64,000 nt of DNA from an uncultured Sphingomonas sp. GTDB lineage: Bacteria > Pseudomonadota > Alphaproteobacteria > Sphingomonadales > Sphingomonadaceae. Of the stretch, positions 1 through 9,635 are shown piece after piece. Made by a program: the position numbers and the translations under genes. A model generated the notes under the pieces. The model was not told the DNA's origin, ran no database searches, and worked only from the letters and a program-made list of their open reading frames with translations. Position 1 is the stretch's first letter, and each line of letters begins with the position of its first letter. The stretch spans positions 1 to 64,000 of the forward strand of contig CAJYLT010000005.1 of NCBI GenBank assembly GCA_913775795.1, written 5' to 3'.

Positions 1-737
1 GCGCCGATGCCCAGCGCATTGACCTTGTCGAAGATCTCGATGCGCAGCGCCTCGATATCGTTCTTCGGCCCGCGCGCCTTCAGCGGCCCCATGTCGATCG
101 GCTCCATCAGCGCCTGCTTGGCGAGCAATACGCAATGTTCGGCGGTGCCTCCGATGCCGATGCCCAGCATCCCCGGCGGGCACCAGCCCGCGCCCATCTG
201 CGGCAACATCTCGACCACCCAGTCGACGATCGAGTCGCTGGGGTTCATCATCTTGAACTTCGACTTGTTCTCGCTGCCGCCGCCCTTGGCCGCCACGTCG
301 ATCGACACCTTGCTGCCCGGCACCATCGTCACGTGCAGGACGCTCGGCGTGTTGTCCCTGGTATTGCGCCGGGTGAACGCCGGGTCGGTCAGCACCGACG
401 CGCGCAGCTTGTTCTCCGGGTGCAGGTACGCACGGCGCACCCCCTCGTCGACGACTTCCTGAAGCGAGCGCGAGGTGTCGTCGAGGACGCAGTCCATGCC
501 CCATTCGACGAACACGTTGACGATGCCCGTATCCTGGCAGATCGGCCGATGCCCCTCCGCGCACATGCGGCTGTTGGTCAGGATCTGCGCGATCGCGTCC
601 TTCGCCGCCGGGCCTTGCTCGGCCTCATAGGCATCGCCCAGCGCGCGGATGTAATCCATCGGGTGGAAGTAGCTGATGAACTGAAGCGCGTCGGCGACGC
701 TGTCGATCAGGTCTGCGGTGCGGATGGTCACGGTCAT
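1..737 (-). CDS. class I fumarate hydratase, N-terminal part (3' end of gene runs off the window)
   Basis: Reverse-strand translation begins MTVTIRTADLIDSVADALQFISYFHPMDYIRALGDAYEAEQGPAAKDAIAQIL and contains CQDTGIVNVF and GGGSENKSKFKMMNPSD, typical of 4Fe-4S class I fumarases. No stop is reached before position 1. Confidence 0.88.
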   Translation of the reverse strand, partial: MTVTIRTADLIDSVADALQFISYFHPMDYIRALGDAYEAEQGPAAKDAIAQILTNSRMCAEGHRPICQDTGIVNVFVEWGMDCVLDDTSRSLQEVVDEGVRRAYLHPENKLRASVLTDPAFTRRNTRDNTPSVLHVTMVPGSKVSIDVAAKGGGSENKSKFKMMNPSDSIVDWVVEMLPQMGAGWCPPGMLGIGIGGTAEHCVLLAKQALMEPIDMGPLKARGPKNDIEALRIEIFDKVNALGIG

Positions 738-797
738 GCACGGTCCTATGCCGCGCACAGGCGGCGGCGGCAACGATTCCGAAACCGTTGCCACGCC

Positions 798-2873
798 ATG
801 ATCCGCGATCGACGGGGGAGTGGCGTGGTCATCGGGTCGTTCGGCAAGTTTCGCGATCGCCTTCGCACGGGCGAGGGATCGTCCTCGGCTGTCCCGCCGA
901 CGCAGGGACAGGTCGCGTTGCGCCTGCTGCGCGAGGCGGAGGAGCACAGCGCCGGCTGGTTCTGGGAAACCGACCGCAACGGCCAGATCAGCTATCTGTC
1001 CGAAAAGGTCGCCCAGTTGCTCGGCGGGATCGAAGCGGGGGCGACGTTCACCGAGCTTTTCCGACTGTCGGGCGATGCGAGCGACACCGAACGTACCCTG
1101 GCCTTTCACTTTTCGTCGCGCACGTCGTTTTCGGACTATTCGCTGGAAACCGGCAGCGGCGAGGCGATGCGCCACTGGACGGTATCGGGCCGCCCGCGCT
1201 TCGACGAGTTCGGCCAGTTTCAGGGCTTTACCGGCACCGGCAGCGACCTGACCGAAAAACGGCGGGCCGAGGCGGAGATCACGCGGCTCGCGCTGTTCGA
1301 CGGGCTGACCGGTCTTGCCAACCGGCAGCGGATGAAGCTGTCGCTCGACCAGACGCTGGTCAATTCGCGGCGCGGGTGGCGCAGCGTCGCGCTGCTGCTC
1401 CTCGACCTCGACCGGTTCAAGGCGGTCAACGATACGCTCGGCCACCCCGTCGGCGACGCGCTGCTCAAGCAGGTCGCGCAGCGGCTTCAGCGCTGCACCG
1501 CCGACCATGGCCTGGTCGGGCGACTGGGCGGCGACGAGTTCCAGATCATCCTGCCCGAGGCGCCCAATCAGGAAGCGCTGTCCGAACTGTCGCGCACGAT
1601 CATCACGACGCTGTCGCAACCCTACTACCTTGCCGGGTCGAACATCACGATCGGCTGTTCGATCGGCGTCGCGGTCGCGCCCGAGAACGGGAGCGATTCG
1701 GAAACGCTGATCCGCAGCGCCGACCTCGCGCTCTATGCCGCCAAGGCCGATGGGCGCGGCACGCACCGCTTCTATCACGAGGACATGCTGGAGGGTGCGC
1801 GCCACCGGAAGGCGCTGGAGGACGATCTGCGCGGCGCACTCGCCCGCGGCGAGTTCCACGTGGTCTATCAGCCGGTCGTCGCCACCCGCGATGCCAGCGT
1901 CGTCGGGTTCGAGGCACTGGTTCGCTGGGAGCATCCGATTCGCGGTGCCGTCTCCCCCGGCGAGTTCATCCCAATCGCCGAGGAGAGCGGCCTGATTGAA
2001 TCAATCGGCGAATGGGTGATGCGCACCGCCGCGGCCGATGCCGCGAGCTGGCCCGGCGACGTGCGCGTGGCGGTCAACGTCAGCCCGATCCAGTTCGCCA
2101 ACAGCCAGTTGCCGACGATCGTCGCCTCCGCGCTCGCCAATAGCGGCCTGCCCGCGCACCGGCTGGAGCTCGAGATCACCGAGGGGGTGTTCCTCAACGA
2201 AAGTGCGTCGTCGGACGCGATGTTCTCGTCGCTGAAGCGGCTGGGCGTCCGGCTGGCGCTCGACGATTTCGGGACGGGCTATTCGTCGCTCGGCTATCTG
2301 CGCAAGGCGCCGTTCGACAAGATCAAGATCGACCAGAGCTTCGTGCGCGGCGCCGCCGTCACCGGCAACCGCAATGCCGCGATCATCCAGGCGATCGTCA
2401 CGCTGGCCACGACACTGGGCATGGAGACCACCGCCGAGGGTGTCGAGATCCAGGACGAGATCAGCCTGATCGCCGGCCTGGGGTGCAGCCATATCCAGGG
2501 CTATGTCTATGGCAGGCCGATGCCCGCCGAGGCTGCCGCGGAAATGGCGGCGGAGGGCAAGGCATCGCCATCGGGCGTTCGCGTCAGCCGCGCGCCGCGC
2601 CTGCGCACGCTGCGCTGGGCGCGGATGCTGGTCGGCGGCCAATCGGGCGAGGTGCGAATCCGCAATGTCTCGGCGTCTGGCGCGATGATCGACGGGATCG
2701 AGTTTCCCGCCGCGATGGTGGGATCGACGGTGCAGCTCGAATTGATCGAAGGCGACCTCATCACCGCCGAGCTGCGGTGGGCACATGGCGAGCAGGCCGG
2801 CCTTCAGTTCGACCAGCCCTTCAACCTCGAACGCCTGCAACAACCGGCCGCCCGCGCACGCCGCGCGGGCTGA
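798..2873 (+). CDS. PAS-GGDEF-EAL-PilZ multidomain c-di-GMP protein
   Basis: ORF 135..2873, likely start at ATG 798. GGDEF motif in GRLGGDEFQIILPEA; EAL-type motif in VGFEALVRWEHP and DDFGTGYSSLGYL; PilZ-like C-terminus (RTLRWARMLVGGQSGEVRIRNVSASGAMI). Confidence 0.9.
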   Translation: MIRDRRGSGVVIGSFGKFRDRLRTGEGSSSAVPPTQGQVALRLLREAEEHSAGWFWETDRNGQISYLSEKVAQLLGGIEAGATFTELFRLSGDASDTERTLAFHFSSRTSFSDYSLETGSGEAMRHWTVSGRPRFDEFGQFQGFTGTGSDLTEKRRAEAEITRLALFDGLTGLANRQRMKLSLDQTLVNSRRGWRSVALLLLDLDRFKAVNDTLGHPVGDALLKQVAQRLQRCTADHGLVGRLGGDEFQIILPEAPNQEALSELSRTIITTLSQPYYLAGSNITIGCSIGVAVAPENGSDSETLIRSADLALYAAKADGRGTHRFYHEDMLEGARHRKALEDDLRGALARGEFHVVYQPVVATRDASVVGFEALVRWEHPIRGAVSPGEFIPIAEESGLIESIGEWVMRTAAADAASWPGDVRVAVNVSPIQFANSQLPTIVASALANSGLPAHRLELEITEGVFLNESASSDAMFSSLKRLGVRLALDDFGTGYSSLGYLRKAPFDKIKIDQSFVRGAAVTGNRNAAIIQAIVTLATTLGMETTAEGVEIQDEISLIAGLGCSHIQGYVYGRPMPAEAAAEMAAEGKASPSGVRVSRAPRLRTLRWARMLVGGQSGEVRIRNVSASGAMIDGIEFPAAMVGSTVQLELIEGDLITAELRWAHGEQAGLQFDQPFNLERLQQPAARARRAG

Positions 2874-2887
2874 TCGGCCTTGCCGGT

Positions 2888-3136
2888 TCAGGCGTCCTGC
2901 TGCCAGCTGATCTCGCCCGCCTGATCGGCGTCGCGATTGGCACCCGGCGCAGAGGTCGACGGCGGATCAGACGCATCCATCGAATCCTCCGACCCGATGT
3001 CGACCGCCTCGTCCTGCTTCGGATCGCCGCTGCTGCCGGTCGCCGGCTGATCGCCGTCACCCTTGGGGTCGGGCGGCGCCACCGAAAGGCTGTCGATCGC
3101 TTCGTCGCTGATGCCGTTATGTTCGGGGTCGGCCAT
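2888..3136 (-). CDS. small acidic hypothetical protein
   Basis: ORF starting MADPEHNGISDEAIDSLSVAPPDPKGDGDQ; low-complexity acidic. Confidence 0.55.
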   Translation of the reverse strand: MADPEHNGISDEAIDSLSVAPPDPKGDGDQPATGSSGDPKQDEAVDIGSEDSMDASDPPSTSAPGANRDADQAGEISWQQDA

Positions 3137-3192
3137 GTCCACTCTCCTTCGAAAGATCAACGAGCGCCCCGCGCCGCCTGTTCCGCGCAAGC

Positions 3193-3224
3193 AAAAGGGC
3201 CCGGCGGTTTCCCGCCGAGCCCCT
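3193..3224 (-). terminator. Rho-independent terminator of the Bax-inhibitor-like gene
   Basis: Minus strand reads GGGCTCGGCGG-GAAA-CCGCCGGGCCC followed by TTTTGC, just after the stop at 3247. Confidence 0.75.
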
Positions 3225-3246
3225 CGCTTGGGTCAGGTCTGATGGA

Positions 3247-3978
3247 TCAGTCGCGGCTGCCCATGAACGACAGCAGAAACTGGAACATGTTCACGAAGTC
3301 GAGATAGAGCGACAGCGCACCCATGATGACGACCTTGCCCATCATGTCGGTGCCCGCGACCCAGTCGTACATGCTCTTGATACGCTGCGTGTCGTAAGCC
3401 GTCAGACCAGCGAACAGCAGCACACCGATCGCGCTGATGACCAGGCTCATCACCGGCGACTGGAACCACAGGTTCGCCAGCGAGGCGACGATCAGGCCGA
3501 CCAGCCCCATGATGAGGAAGGTGCCGAGGCCCGACAGATTGCGCTTCGTCGTGTAGCCGTAGAGGCTGAGCGACAGGAACGCGACCGTCGTCGCGAAGAA
3601 GGTGATCGCGATCGACGCGCCGGTATAGACGAAGAAGATCGACGACATCGACAGGCCCATGACCGCCGCGAACGCGAAGAACAGCGCCTTCAGCGTGCCG
3701 GTCGACAGCTTGTTCATGCCGAAGCTCATGACCATCACGAAACCGAGCGGCGCGAGCGCGATGACCCAGCGCAGCGGCGTGCCGAGCACCGCCGCCGCCA
3801 TGCCCGAATTGGCGAACAACAGCGCGACGATACCCGTCAGCAGCACGCCCGAGGCCATGTAGTTGTAGACCGAAAGCATATAGGACCGCAGCCCCGCGTC
3901 GTACGCAGCGTCGCGCGACCCCGCGCGCGCGGCGTAGGGGGCGGACGAAGCGGTCCGGGGATCCGACCAGTTTGCCAT
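3247..3978 (-). CDS. Bax inhibitor-1/YccA family membrane protein
   Basis: MANWSDPRTASSAPYAARAG...; multi-TM with C-terminal AYDTQRIKSMYD and LYLDFVNMFQFLLSFMG, typical of the BI-1 family. Confidence 0.9.
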   Translation of the reverse strand: MANWSDPRTASSAPYAARAGSRDAAYDAGLRSYMLSVYNYMASGVLLTGIVALLFANSGMAAAVLGTPLRWVIALAPLGFVMVMSFGMNKLSTGTLKALFFAFAAVMGLSMSSIFFVYTGASIAITFFATTVAFLSLSLYGYTTKRNLSGLGTFLIMGLVGLIVASLANLWFQSPVMSLVISAIGVLLFAGLTAYDTQRIKSMYDWVAGTDMMGKVVIMGALSLYLDFVNMFQFLLSFMGSRD

Positions 3979-4138
3979 CTTGAACTCCTTTGCCCGGCTG
4001 ATGCCGGATGTGACGAATATCGTGGGGCGGCCGTTCCCTTTCAAGCAAAACCGGTGCCGTATCGAGTGCCAGACATGTTTCGTTACACTCTTTTGCAAGC
4101 GGTTGCGGATGCGGGCCGGCGCGCGCACGTTGAACCGC

Positions 4139-4675
4139 ATGCACCGCCTGTTCGTCGGCCTCCGCCCGCCCCCCGCCATCCGCGAACTGCTGTTCGATAC
4201 GATGGGCGGCGTCCCCGGCGCGCGCTGGCAATCCGACGAGCAATTGCACCTGACATTACGCTTCATCGGCGAGGTCGACCGGCGAACTGCCGAGGACGCG
4301 GCGCATGTGCTTTCGACGGTCCGCGCCGCCCCGATCGAACTGCACATCGAGGGCGTCGGCCAGTTCGATACGCGGGGCCGTGCCAACGCACTCTGGGCGG
4401 GCGTGCGCCCGCGCGAGGCGGTGACCGCGCTCCACAAGAAGGTCGATCAGGCGCTGGTCCGCGCAGGGCTGGAGCCCGAGCGACGCGCCTATCTGCCGCA
4501 CATCACGCTGGCGCGGATGGGCGGCGGCGCCGGCCCGACCGACCGCTGGCTCGCCGATCACGCGGGGCTGACGAGCGAGCCGTTCACCCTCGGCCATTTC
4601 ATGCTGTTCGAGAGCCATCTCGGCCAGGGCGGCGCGAGTTACGAGGCGGTCGAGCGCTATCCGCTCGGCGACTAG
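4139..4675 (+). CDS. thpR: RNA 2',3'-cyclic phosphodiesterase (2'-5' RNA ligase family)
   Basis: MHRLFVGLRPPPAIRELL; HxT motifs in EQLHLTLRFIGEV and LPHITLARM. Confidence 0.88.
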   Translation: MHRLFVGLRPPPAIRELLFDTMGGVPGARWQSDEQLHLTLRFIGEVDRRTAEDAAHVLSTVRAAPIELHIEGVGQFDTRGRANALWAGVRPREAVTALHKKVDQALVRAGLEPERRAYLPHITLARMGGGAGPTDRWLADHAGLTSEPFTLGHFMLFESHLGQGGASYEAVERYPLGD

Positions 4676-5973
4676 CCCGCCTTGTCGACCAGCAGCTTGT
4701 CAATCTTGCGCCCGTCCATGTCGACGATCTCGAACCGCCAGCCCTGCTCTGTAAAATGCTCGCCCTCGGTCGGCAGATGCTTGAGCACCGCAAGCGCGAG
4801 GCCAGCGACCGTCGCATAGTCTCGATCCTCGGGCAGTTCGATGCCGATCCATTCGGCGAGCGCGTCCGCGGGCATCTGGCCCGAGACGAGCAGCGAGCCG
4901 TCCTCACGCGTCACCACCCGCTCGTCGGTCGTGTCGTCGCGCCCGCGCGCGTCACCGGCGATCGCGGCGAGCAGGTTGGCGGGCGTCACGATCCCCTCGA
5001 AATGCCCGTATTCGTCGTGGACAAAGCCCATCGGCACCTCGGCCCCGCGAAGGAGCGCGAGCGCGTCCATCGCATCGACCTGATCGGGCAGTACCGGCGC
5101 CTGCTTGGCAAGCGCGCGCAGGTCGATGGCGCGGCCCTCGATCAGCGCCGCGACGACGTCTCGCGCCTGGACGACGCCGACCACCGCGTCGATCGACCCC
5201 TCCGCCACCGGCAGCCGGGTGTGCGCGGTATGCAGCAGCGTCTCGCGCACCGCCGCCTCGGGCAGCGACAGGTCGAGCCAGTCGACCTCGGTCCGCGGGG
5301 TCATGATCTCTCGCACCGGGCGGTCGGCGAGGCGCACGACGCCGGAGATGATCGACCGCTCATGCTCCTCGATCACGCCCGACTTCGCCGCTTCGGTGGC
5401 GATCAGGTGGAGCTCCTCGGCGGTCACGCGATTCTCGGCCTCACGGCTGAGGCCCAGCAGCTTGAAGACGAGGCCCGTGGTCGAATCGAGCAGCCACACG
5501 AACGGCGCGCAGACCGTCGCCAGCAGCCGCATCGGGATCGCGATCCAAGACGAGATCACCTCGGGCGAGCGGAGCGCGAACTGCTTGGGCACCAGCTCGC
5601 CGACGATCAGCGAGAGGAAGGTGGTGATGAAGATGACCAGCGCGAAGCCCGCGGTATCGGCGATGTCGGCGGGCACGCCGATCAATTGCAGCCGCGCGGC
5701 GGTCGGCGCGCCCAGGCTGGCGCCGGAATAGGCGCCCGTCAGGATGCCGATCAGCGTGATGCCGATCTGCACGGTCGACAGGAACTTGCCCGGATCCTCC
5801 GACAGCGCCAGTGCGGCGATGGCGCCGCGATTGCGCCCCTTCGCCATGGTCTCCAGCCGCGCGCGGCGGGAGGAGACGAGCGCCAGCTCGCTCATCGCAA
5901 ACACGCCGTTGAGTGCGAACAGCACGACGATGATGACGACATCGATCCAGGGAAAGGGCGGGAGCGGGTCCAT
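4672..5973 (-). CDS. hemolysin family protein (CNNM, CBS pair and CorC/HlyC domains)
   Basis: N-terminal TM region, IMTPRTEVDWLDL (CBS start), C-terminal GWRFEIVDMDGRKIDKLLV (transporter-associated domain). Confidence 0.9.
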   Translation of the reverse strand: MDPLPPFPWIDVVIIVVLFALNGVFAMSELALVSSRRARLETMAKGRNRGAIAALALSEDPGKFLSTVQIGITLIGILTGAYSGASLGAPTAARLQLIGVPADIADTAGFALVIFITTFLSLIVGELVPKQFALRSPEVISSWIAIPMRLLATVCAPFVWLLDSTTGLVFKLLGLSREAENRVTAEELHLIATEAAKSGVIEEHERSIISGVVRLADRPVREIMTPRTEVDWLDLSLPEAAVRETLLHTAHTRLPVAEGSIDAVVGVVQARDVVAALIEGRAIDLRALAKQAPVLPDQVDAMDALALLRGAEVPMGFVHDEYGHFEGIVTPANLLAAIAGDARGRDDTTDERVVTREDGSLLVSGQMPADALAEWIGIELPEDRDYATVAGLALAVLKHLPTEGEHFTEQGWRFEIVDMDGRKIDKLLVDKAG

Positions 5974-6122
5974 CGGTGCTGCTCCAAGCCAATAGCCGTT
6001 CGGGCGGGGCTGACAACTGTCAAAGTGTTGCCGGCGGTCAGCGCCGGTTCAGTGCGCAGCCGGAACAACTGGCCCGCACGGCGGTTGCCGCCACCATCCC
6101 GGACCCCAACAGGAGGAACTCT

Positions 6123-6803
6123 ATGCGTCTCGGTCAGCGTCTCGGCCTCGTCGCCGTCATTGCATCGCTCGGTGTCACCAGCGCCTGCGTCACCGATCCC
6201 GTCACCGGCGAACAGCGCATCTCGAAGGCGGCGATCGGCGGCCTGGGCGGCGCGTTCGGCGGCTATCTGCTCGGCGACATTGTCGGCGGTCGCCGCGACC
6301 GGACCGAGAAGATCGTCGGCGCGGGCATCGGTGCGCTCGCGGGCGCGGGCATCGGCGCGTACATGGACCGCCAGGAGCGTGAGCTGCGCGAGCGGACCGC
6401 CGGCACCGGCGTCGAGGTCGTCCGCCGCGGCGACGAACTCGTGCTCGACATGCCGTCGGGCATCACCTTCGACTTCGACAGCAGCACCGTCCGGCCCGAG
6501 TTCCGCGAGACGCTGAACCAGGTCGCCGACACGCTGCGCCGCTACGAGCAGACCTATGTCGATGTGTACGGCCACACCGATTCGGTGGGCTCGGACGCCT
6601 ATAACCAGACGCTGTCGGAGCGGCGCGCGAGCGCGGTCGCCGGCTATCTGACCAGCCGCGGCGTCCAGTCGGCCCGGCTCGCCACCCGCGGCTTCGGCGA
6701 GAGCGAGCCGATCGCCTCGAACGAGACCGAGGAAGGCCGCGCGGAGAATCGCCGCGTCGAGATCAAGCTGGTGCCGATCACCGAGGACGACGTCCGCCGC
6801 TGA
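6123..6803 (+). CDS. OmpA-family lipoprotein with glycine-zipper region
   Basis: Lipobox-like VTSACVTDP; glycine zipper (GALAGAGIGAYMDRQ); OmpA C-terminal VDVYGHTDSVGSDAYNQTLSERRASAVAGYL. Confidence 0.9.
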   Translation: MRLGQRLGLVAVIASLGVTSACVTDPVTGEQRISKAAIGGLGGAFGGYLLGDIVGGRRDRTEKIVGAGIGALAGAGIGAYMDRQERELRERTAGTGVEVVRRGDELVLDMPSGITFDFDSSTVRPEFRETLNQVADTLRRYEQTYVDVYGHTDSVGSDAYNQTLSERRASAVAGYLTSRGVQSARLATRGFGESEPIASNETEEGRAENRRVEIKLVPITEDDVRR

Positions 6804-6809
6804 TCGAAC

Positions 6810-6832
6810 GGGGAGCGGTTCTGCCGCTCCCC
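6810..6832. terminator. stem-loop between convergent ompA-like and tadA genes
   Basis: Perfect 9-bp inverted repeat GGGGAGCGG / CCGCTCCCC, loop TTCTG. Confidence 0.6.
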
Positions 6833-6835
6833 CCC

Positions 6836-7306
6836 TTACCGCCGCTCGGTAAAGAAGGCGCGCAGCAGCGCCGCCGCCTCCCCCTCGCCGATCCCGGCAT
6901 ACACTTCAGGCCGGTGATGGCAGGTGGGCTGGCCGAAGAAGCGCGGCCCGTGCGCGACCGCGCCCCCCTTTGCATCGTCGGCGCCGTAATAGAGCCGCCG
7001 GATGCGCGCATGGGCGATGGCTCCCGCGCACATCGCGCACGGTTCCAGCGTCACCCACAGATCGCAATCCTCTAGTCGATCACGACCGAGCGCACGCGCC
7101 GCCGCGCGAATCGCGACGATCTCCGCATGCGCGGTCGGGTCGCACAAGCCGCGCGGCGCATTGGCACCCGTGGCGACGATCTCGCCTGCCAGCGTCACGA
7201 TGGCACCCACCGGGACCTCCCCCGCCCTTCCCGCCGCCGCCGCCGCATCAAGCGCGGCGCGCATCGCGGGCGGCAGGGGGAAGGCGTCGTTACTGCTGCT
7301 TGGCAC
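6836..7306 (-). CDS. tadA: tRNA adenosine(34) deaminase
   Basis: HAEI motif (DPTAHAEIVAIRAA) and PCAMCAGAIAHARI zinc motif. Start uncertain (GTG near 7306 or ATG 7264). Confidence 0.88.
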   Translation of the reverse strand: MPSSSNDAFPLPPAMRAALDAAAAAGRAGEVPVGAIVTLAGEIVATGANAPRGLCDPTAHAEIVAIRAAARALGRDRLEDCDLWVTLEPCAMCAGAIAHARIRRLYYGADDAKGGAVAHGPRFFGQPTCHHRPEVYAGIGEGEAAALLRAFFTERR

Positions 7307-7505
7307 CCTCTGCCTTTTCGACTTGGAGCGTCGGCACCTCGACCGTCTTGTTGGTGGTGCCCAGTTCGACCTTGCCGACATCGGCCTTGAACTCGGGCGC
7401 CTGCACGACCGCCGGACGCGTCTGGTCGATGCTGACCATGCCGAACGACATCAGCGCGACGAGGATGAGAGCAGCGAGCCCGAGAGCGACGAGGATGGTA
7501 CGCAT
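7290..7505 (-). CDS. small hypothetical membrane-anchored protein
   Basis: MRTILVALGLAALILVALMSFGMVSIDQTRPAVVQAPEF: one N-terminal TM helix followed by a short soluble tail. Confidence 0.6.
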   Translation of the reverse strand: MRTILVALGLAALILVALMSFGMVSIDQTRPAVVQAPEFKADVGKVELGTTNKTVEVPTLQVEKAEGAKQQ

Positions 7506-7690
7506 GGCCGAGGCTTCCTATCTAGAAATCGAAACGTCGCCGCAACAACGCCGCGCCTCGCCCGTGGTTGCGCAAAGGCTTTGTCCGTCGGCAGCGGGCG
7601 TGCGAACGGTTGACGCCGCGCGGCATAGCGGTTACTGGCGCGGCCTTTCCGGGGCTGTACCCGGGTCCGTCGAAACTCAGGATTGTCATC

Positions 7691-7987
7691 ATGTCGCGCA
7701 TTTGCGAGCTGACCGGCAAGGGCCGGCAGGTGGGACACAACGTGTCGCACGCCAACAACAAGACCAAGCGCACGTTCCTGCCCAACCTGCAAAACGTCAC
7801 GCTGATCTCCGAGGCGCTGGACAAAGGCGTTCGCCTGCGCGTCTCGACGCACGGCCTGCGTTCGGTCGAGCATGTCGGCGGGCTCGACAACTGGCTGACC
7901 AAGACCAGCGATACCGAGCTGTCGCTGCGCGCGCGTCGCCTGAAGCGCGAAGTCGCCAAGAAGCTGGCGGGCACCGCCGCCGCCTGA
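7691..7987 (+). CDS. rpmB: 50S ribosomal protein L28
   Basis: [34 protein letters not shown] is a clear L28 signature. Confidence 0.97.
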   Translation: MSRICELTGKGRQVGHNVSHANNKTKRTFLPNLQNVTLISEALDKGVRLRVSTHGLRSVEHVGGLDNWLTKTSDTELSLRARRLKREVAKKLAGTAAA

Positions 7988-8011
7988 TCCGCGTTGCGGT
8001 TCGGAACTGCC

Positions 8012-8045
8012 AAAGGGCGCCGTCCTGATCGGACCGGCGCCTTTT
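8012..8045 (+). terminator. Rho-independent terminator of rpmB
   Basis: AAAGGGCGCCGTCC-TGATC-GGACCGGCGCCTTTT. Confidence 0.8.
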
Positions 8046-8061
8046 CGCATATCTGCGCCTG

Positions 8062-9045
8062 TCAGCCGTCGAGCTGGAACTTCAGCAGCAGCGTACGCTG
8101 AAGGAAGAACTGGTTGTCGTCGCTGATGAGCCACAGGATCGTGTGACCGCGATCCTGTGTCGCCGCGATCCCCTCAAAATTGTCGTGGATAGCCGGCGCC
8201 TCCAGCCGTGCGATCTCCCGCCCGCGGACCACGGCGCCGGGGCGGATCGCGCCGCGCTCGATCATGGTCAGGATATTGTAGAAACCGTGCGGCAGCGCGA
8301 CCCCGCGATTGAGGACGAGGATGCGCCCATCGGGCAATTCGGTCGCGTCCGAGGGATGCGTGCCCGCCGGCGGACGGTAGCTGAACGCGAACTGCCGCGT
8401 GCCGCGCGCCACGGGATCGCCCGAAAAGACGATCCCGTGCCGCAGTCCCGGCCCGGCGTCCGCCCGCGTCTCGGCGATCGTCAGGAAGCGGCCATCGGCC
8501 AGCCGCACCAGGCTTTCCGGGCCGCCATTTTCCTCCCATCGCGACATCGCCCGCGGCGCGACATGGCCGGTCGCGCGTGACAGATCGGGCGTGTAGCGCC
8601 AGATCGCGTTGGCACGTTCGTAGCCGACCCACATCGTCCCGGTAGCCGGATCGCGGGCCAGCGATTCGCTGTCGCGGTCGAGCTTCGACCAGCCCTGCCC
8701 CGGCCCTTCGACCAGCGAGGCGTAGCGTACGTTCGCCAACCGCTCGCCCCCCAGCCAGTCGAACGCCAGCACGGTGCCGCCGTCGCTGACCGTCGTGATG
8801 CGTGTGCCGGCGACCGCAAGCGCCGAATAGCCGCCGATGCCGCGCCCCGTCTCGTGCAGGACGATGCCGTCGAGAAAGGTGAGCGCCCCGATCCGACGGC
8901 GGGCGGGGTTGCCGGGATACAGGTCGACGCGTTCGGCGCGCACCGCATTGGCGAGCGGCGGCGCCAGCGGCAGCGGCAATCGCGCGTCACCCGAATAATC
9001 CTGAACGAAGATCAGGCAGAGAAGGACCGACAGCGGGATACGCAT
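8062..9045 (-). CDS. esterase-like activity of phytase family protein
   Basis: Signal peptide; propeller-like repeats with VSDGGTVLAFDWLGG, DSESLARDPATGTMWVGYE and NFEGIAATQDRGHTILWLISDDNQ. Confidence 0.75.
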   Translation of the reverse strand: MRIPLSVLLCLIFVQDYSGDARLPLPLAPPLANAVRAERVDLYPGNPARRRIGALTFLDGIVLHETGRGIGGYSALAVAGTRITTVSDGGTVLAFDWLGGERLANVRYASLVEGPGQGWSKLDRDSESLARDPATGTMWVGYERANAIWRYTPDLSRATGHVAPRAMSRWEENGGPESLVRLADGRFLTIAETRADAGPGLRHGIVFSGDPVARGTRQFAFSYRPPAGTHPSDATELPDGRILVLNRGVALPHGFYNILTMIERGAIRPGAVVRGREIARLEAPAIHDNFEGIAATQDRGHTILWLISDDNQFFLQRTLLLKFQLDG

Positions 9046-9227
9046 CGTCCCCGGCCCTAGAGGGCGCGCTCACCCGGCTCAACCGCGCGATTAGCTGAAC
9101 GGCGGCTAACAGCGGCATTCAGCGTCGGCTCAATGCGAATCACCCATAAGCGGATCAACGGTGGCGGAAACTGATTCGTCCGTCATCGCTTCGGGTTTCG
9201 ATTGAATAGGGTACGAGGAGAAAGTTC

Positions 9228-9626
9228 ATGTTCAAGCAGATCACGCTTGCAGCCGCCGCGCTGACGATGGGCACCACCGCGCTCGTCGTCCCGACCGCCC
9301 CCGCCGCCGCGCAGGGCTATTACGGCCAGGACTATTACGGCCAGCGCTATCGCGACCGCGGCTATTACGGCGATCGCGGCTACGACCGGGGCTATCGCGA
9401 CCGCAGCTACTACGGCAACGACCGCCGCTATTACCGCAACCGGGCGCGGGAGCGCTGCAAGGATGGCGATGGCGGCACGATCGTCGGTGCGATCGCCGGT
9501 GGCCTGCTCGGTAACCAGATTGCGGGCCGCGGTGACCGGACGCTCGGCACGATCCTCGGCGGCGGCGTCGGTGCGCTCGCCGGCCGCGCGATCGACCGGT
9601 CGGATCGTCCGAACTACTGCCGCTGA
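9228..9626 (+). CDS. glycine zipper 2TM domain-containing protein with Tyr/Gly/Arg-rich segment
   Basis: Signal peptide; YYGQDYYGQRYRDRGYYGDRGYDRGYRDRSYYG; GGTIVGAIAGGLLGNQIAGRGDRTLGTILGGGVGALAGRAI. Confidence 0.85.
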   Translation: MFKQITLAAAALTMGTTALVVPTAPAAAQGYYGQDYYGQRYRDRGYYGDRGYDRGYRDRSYYGNDRRYYRNRARERCKDGDGGTIVGAIAGGLLGNQIAGRGDRTLGTILGGGVGALAGRAIDRSDRPNYCR

Positions 9627-9635
9627 CGCTCTACG

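Noticed and set aside
4054-6516. 820-aa plus-strand ORF
   Set aside because: Spans three better-supported genes (thpR, hemolysin-family, OmpA) in another frame; biased composition.
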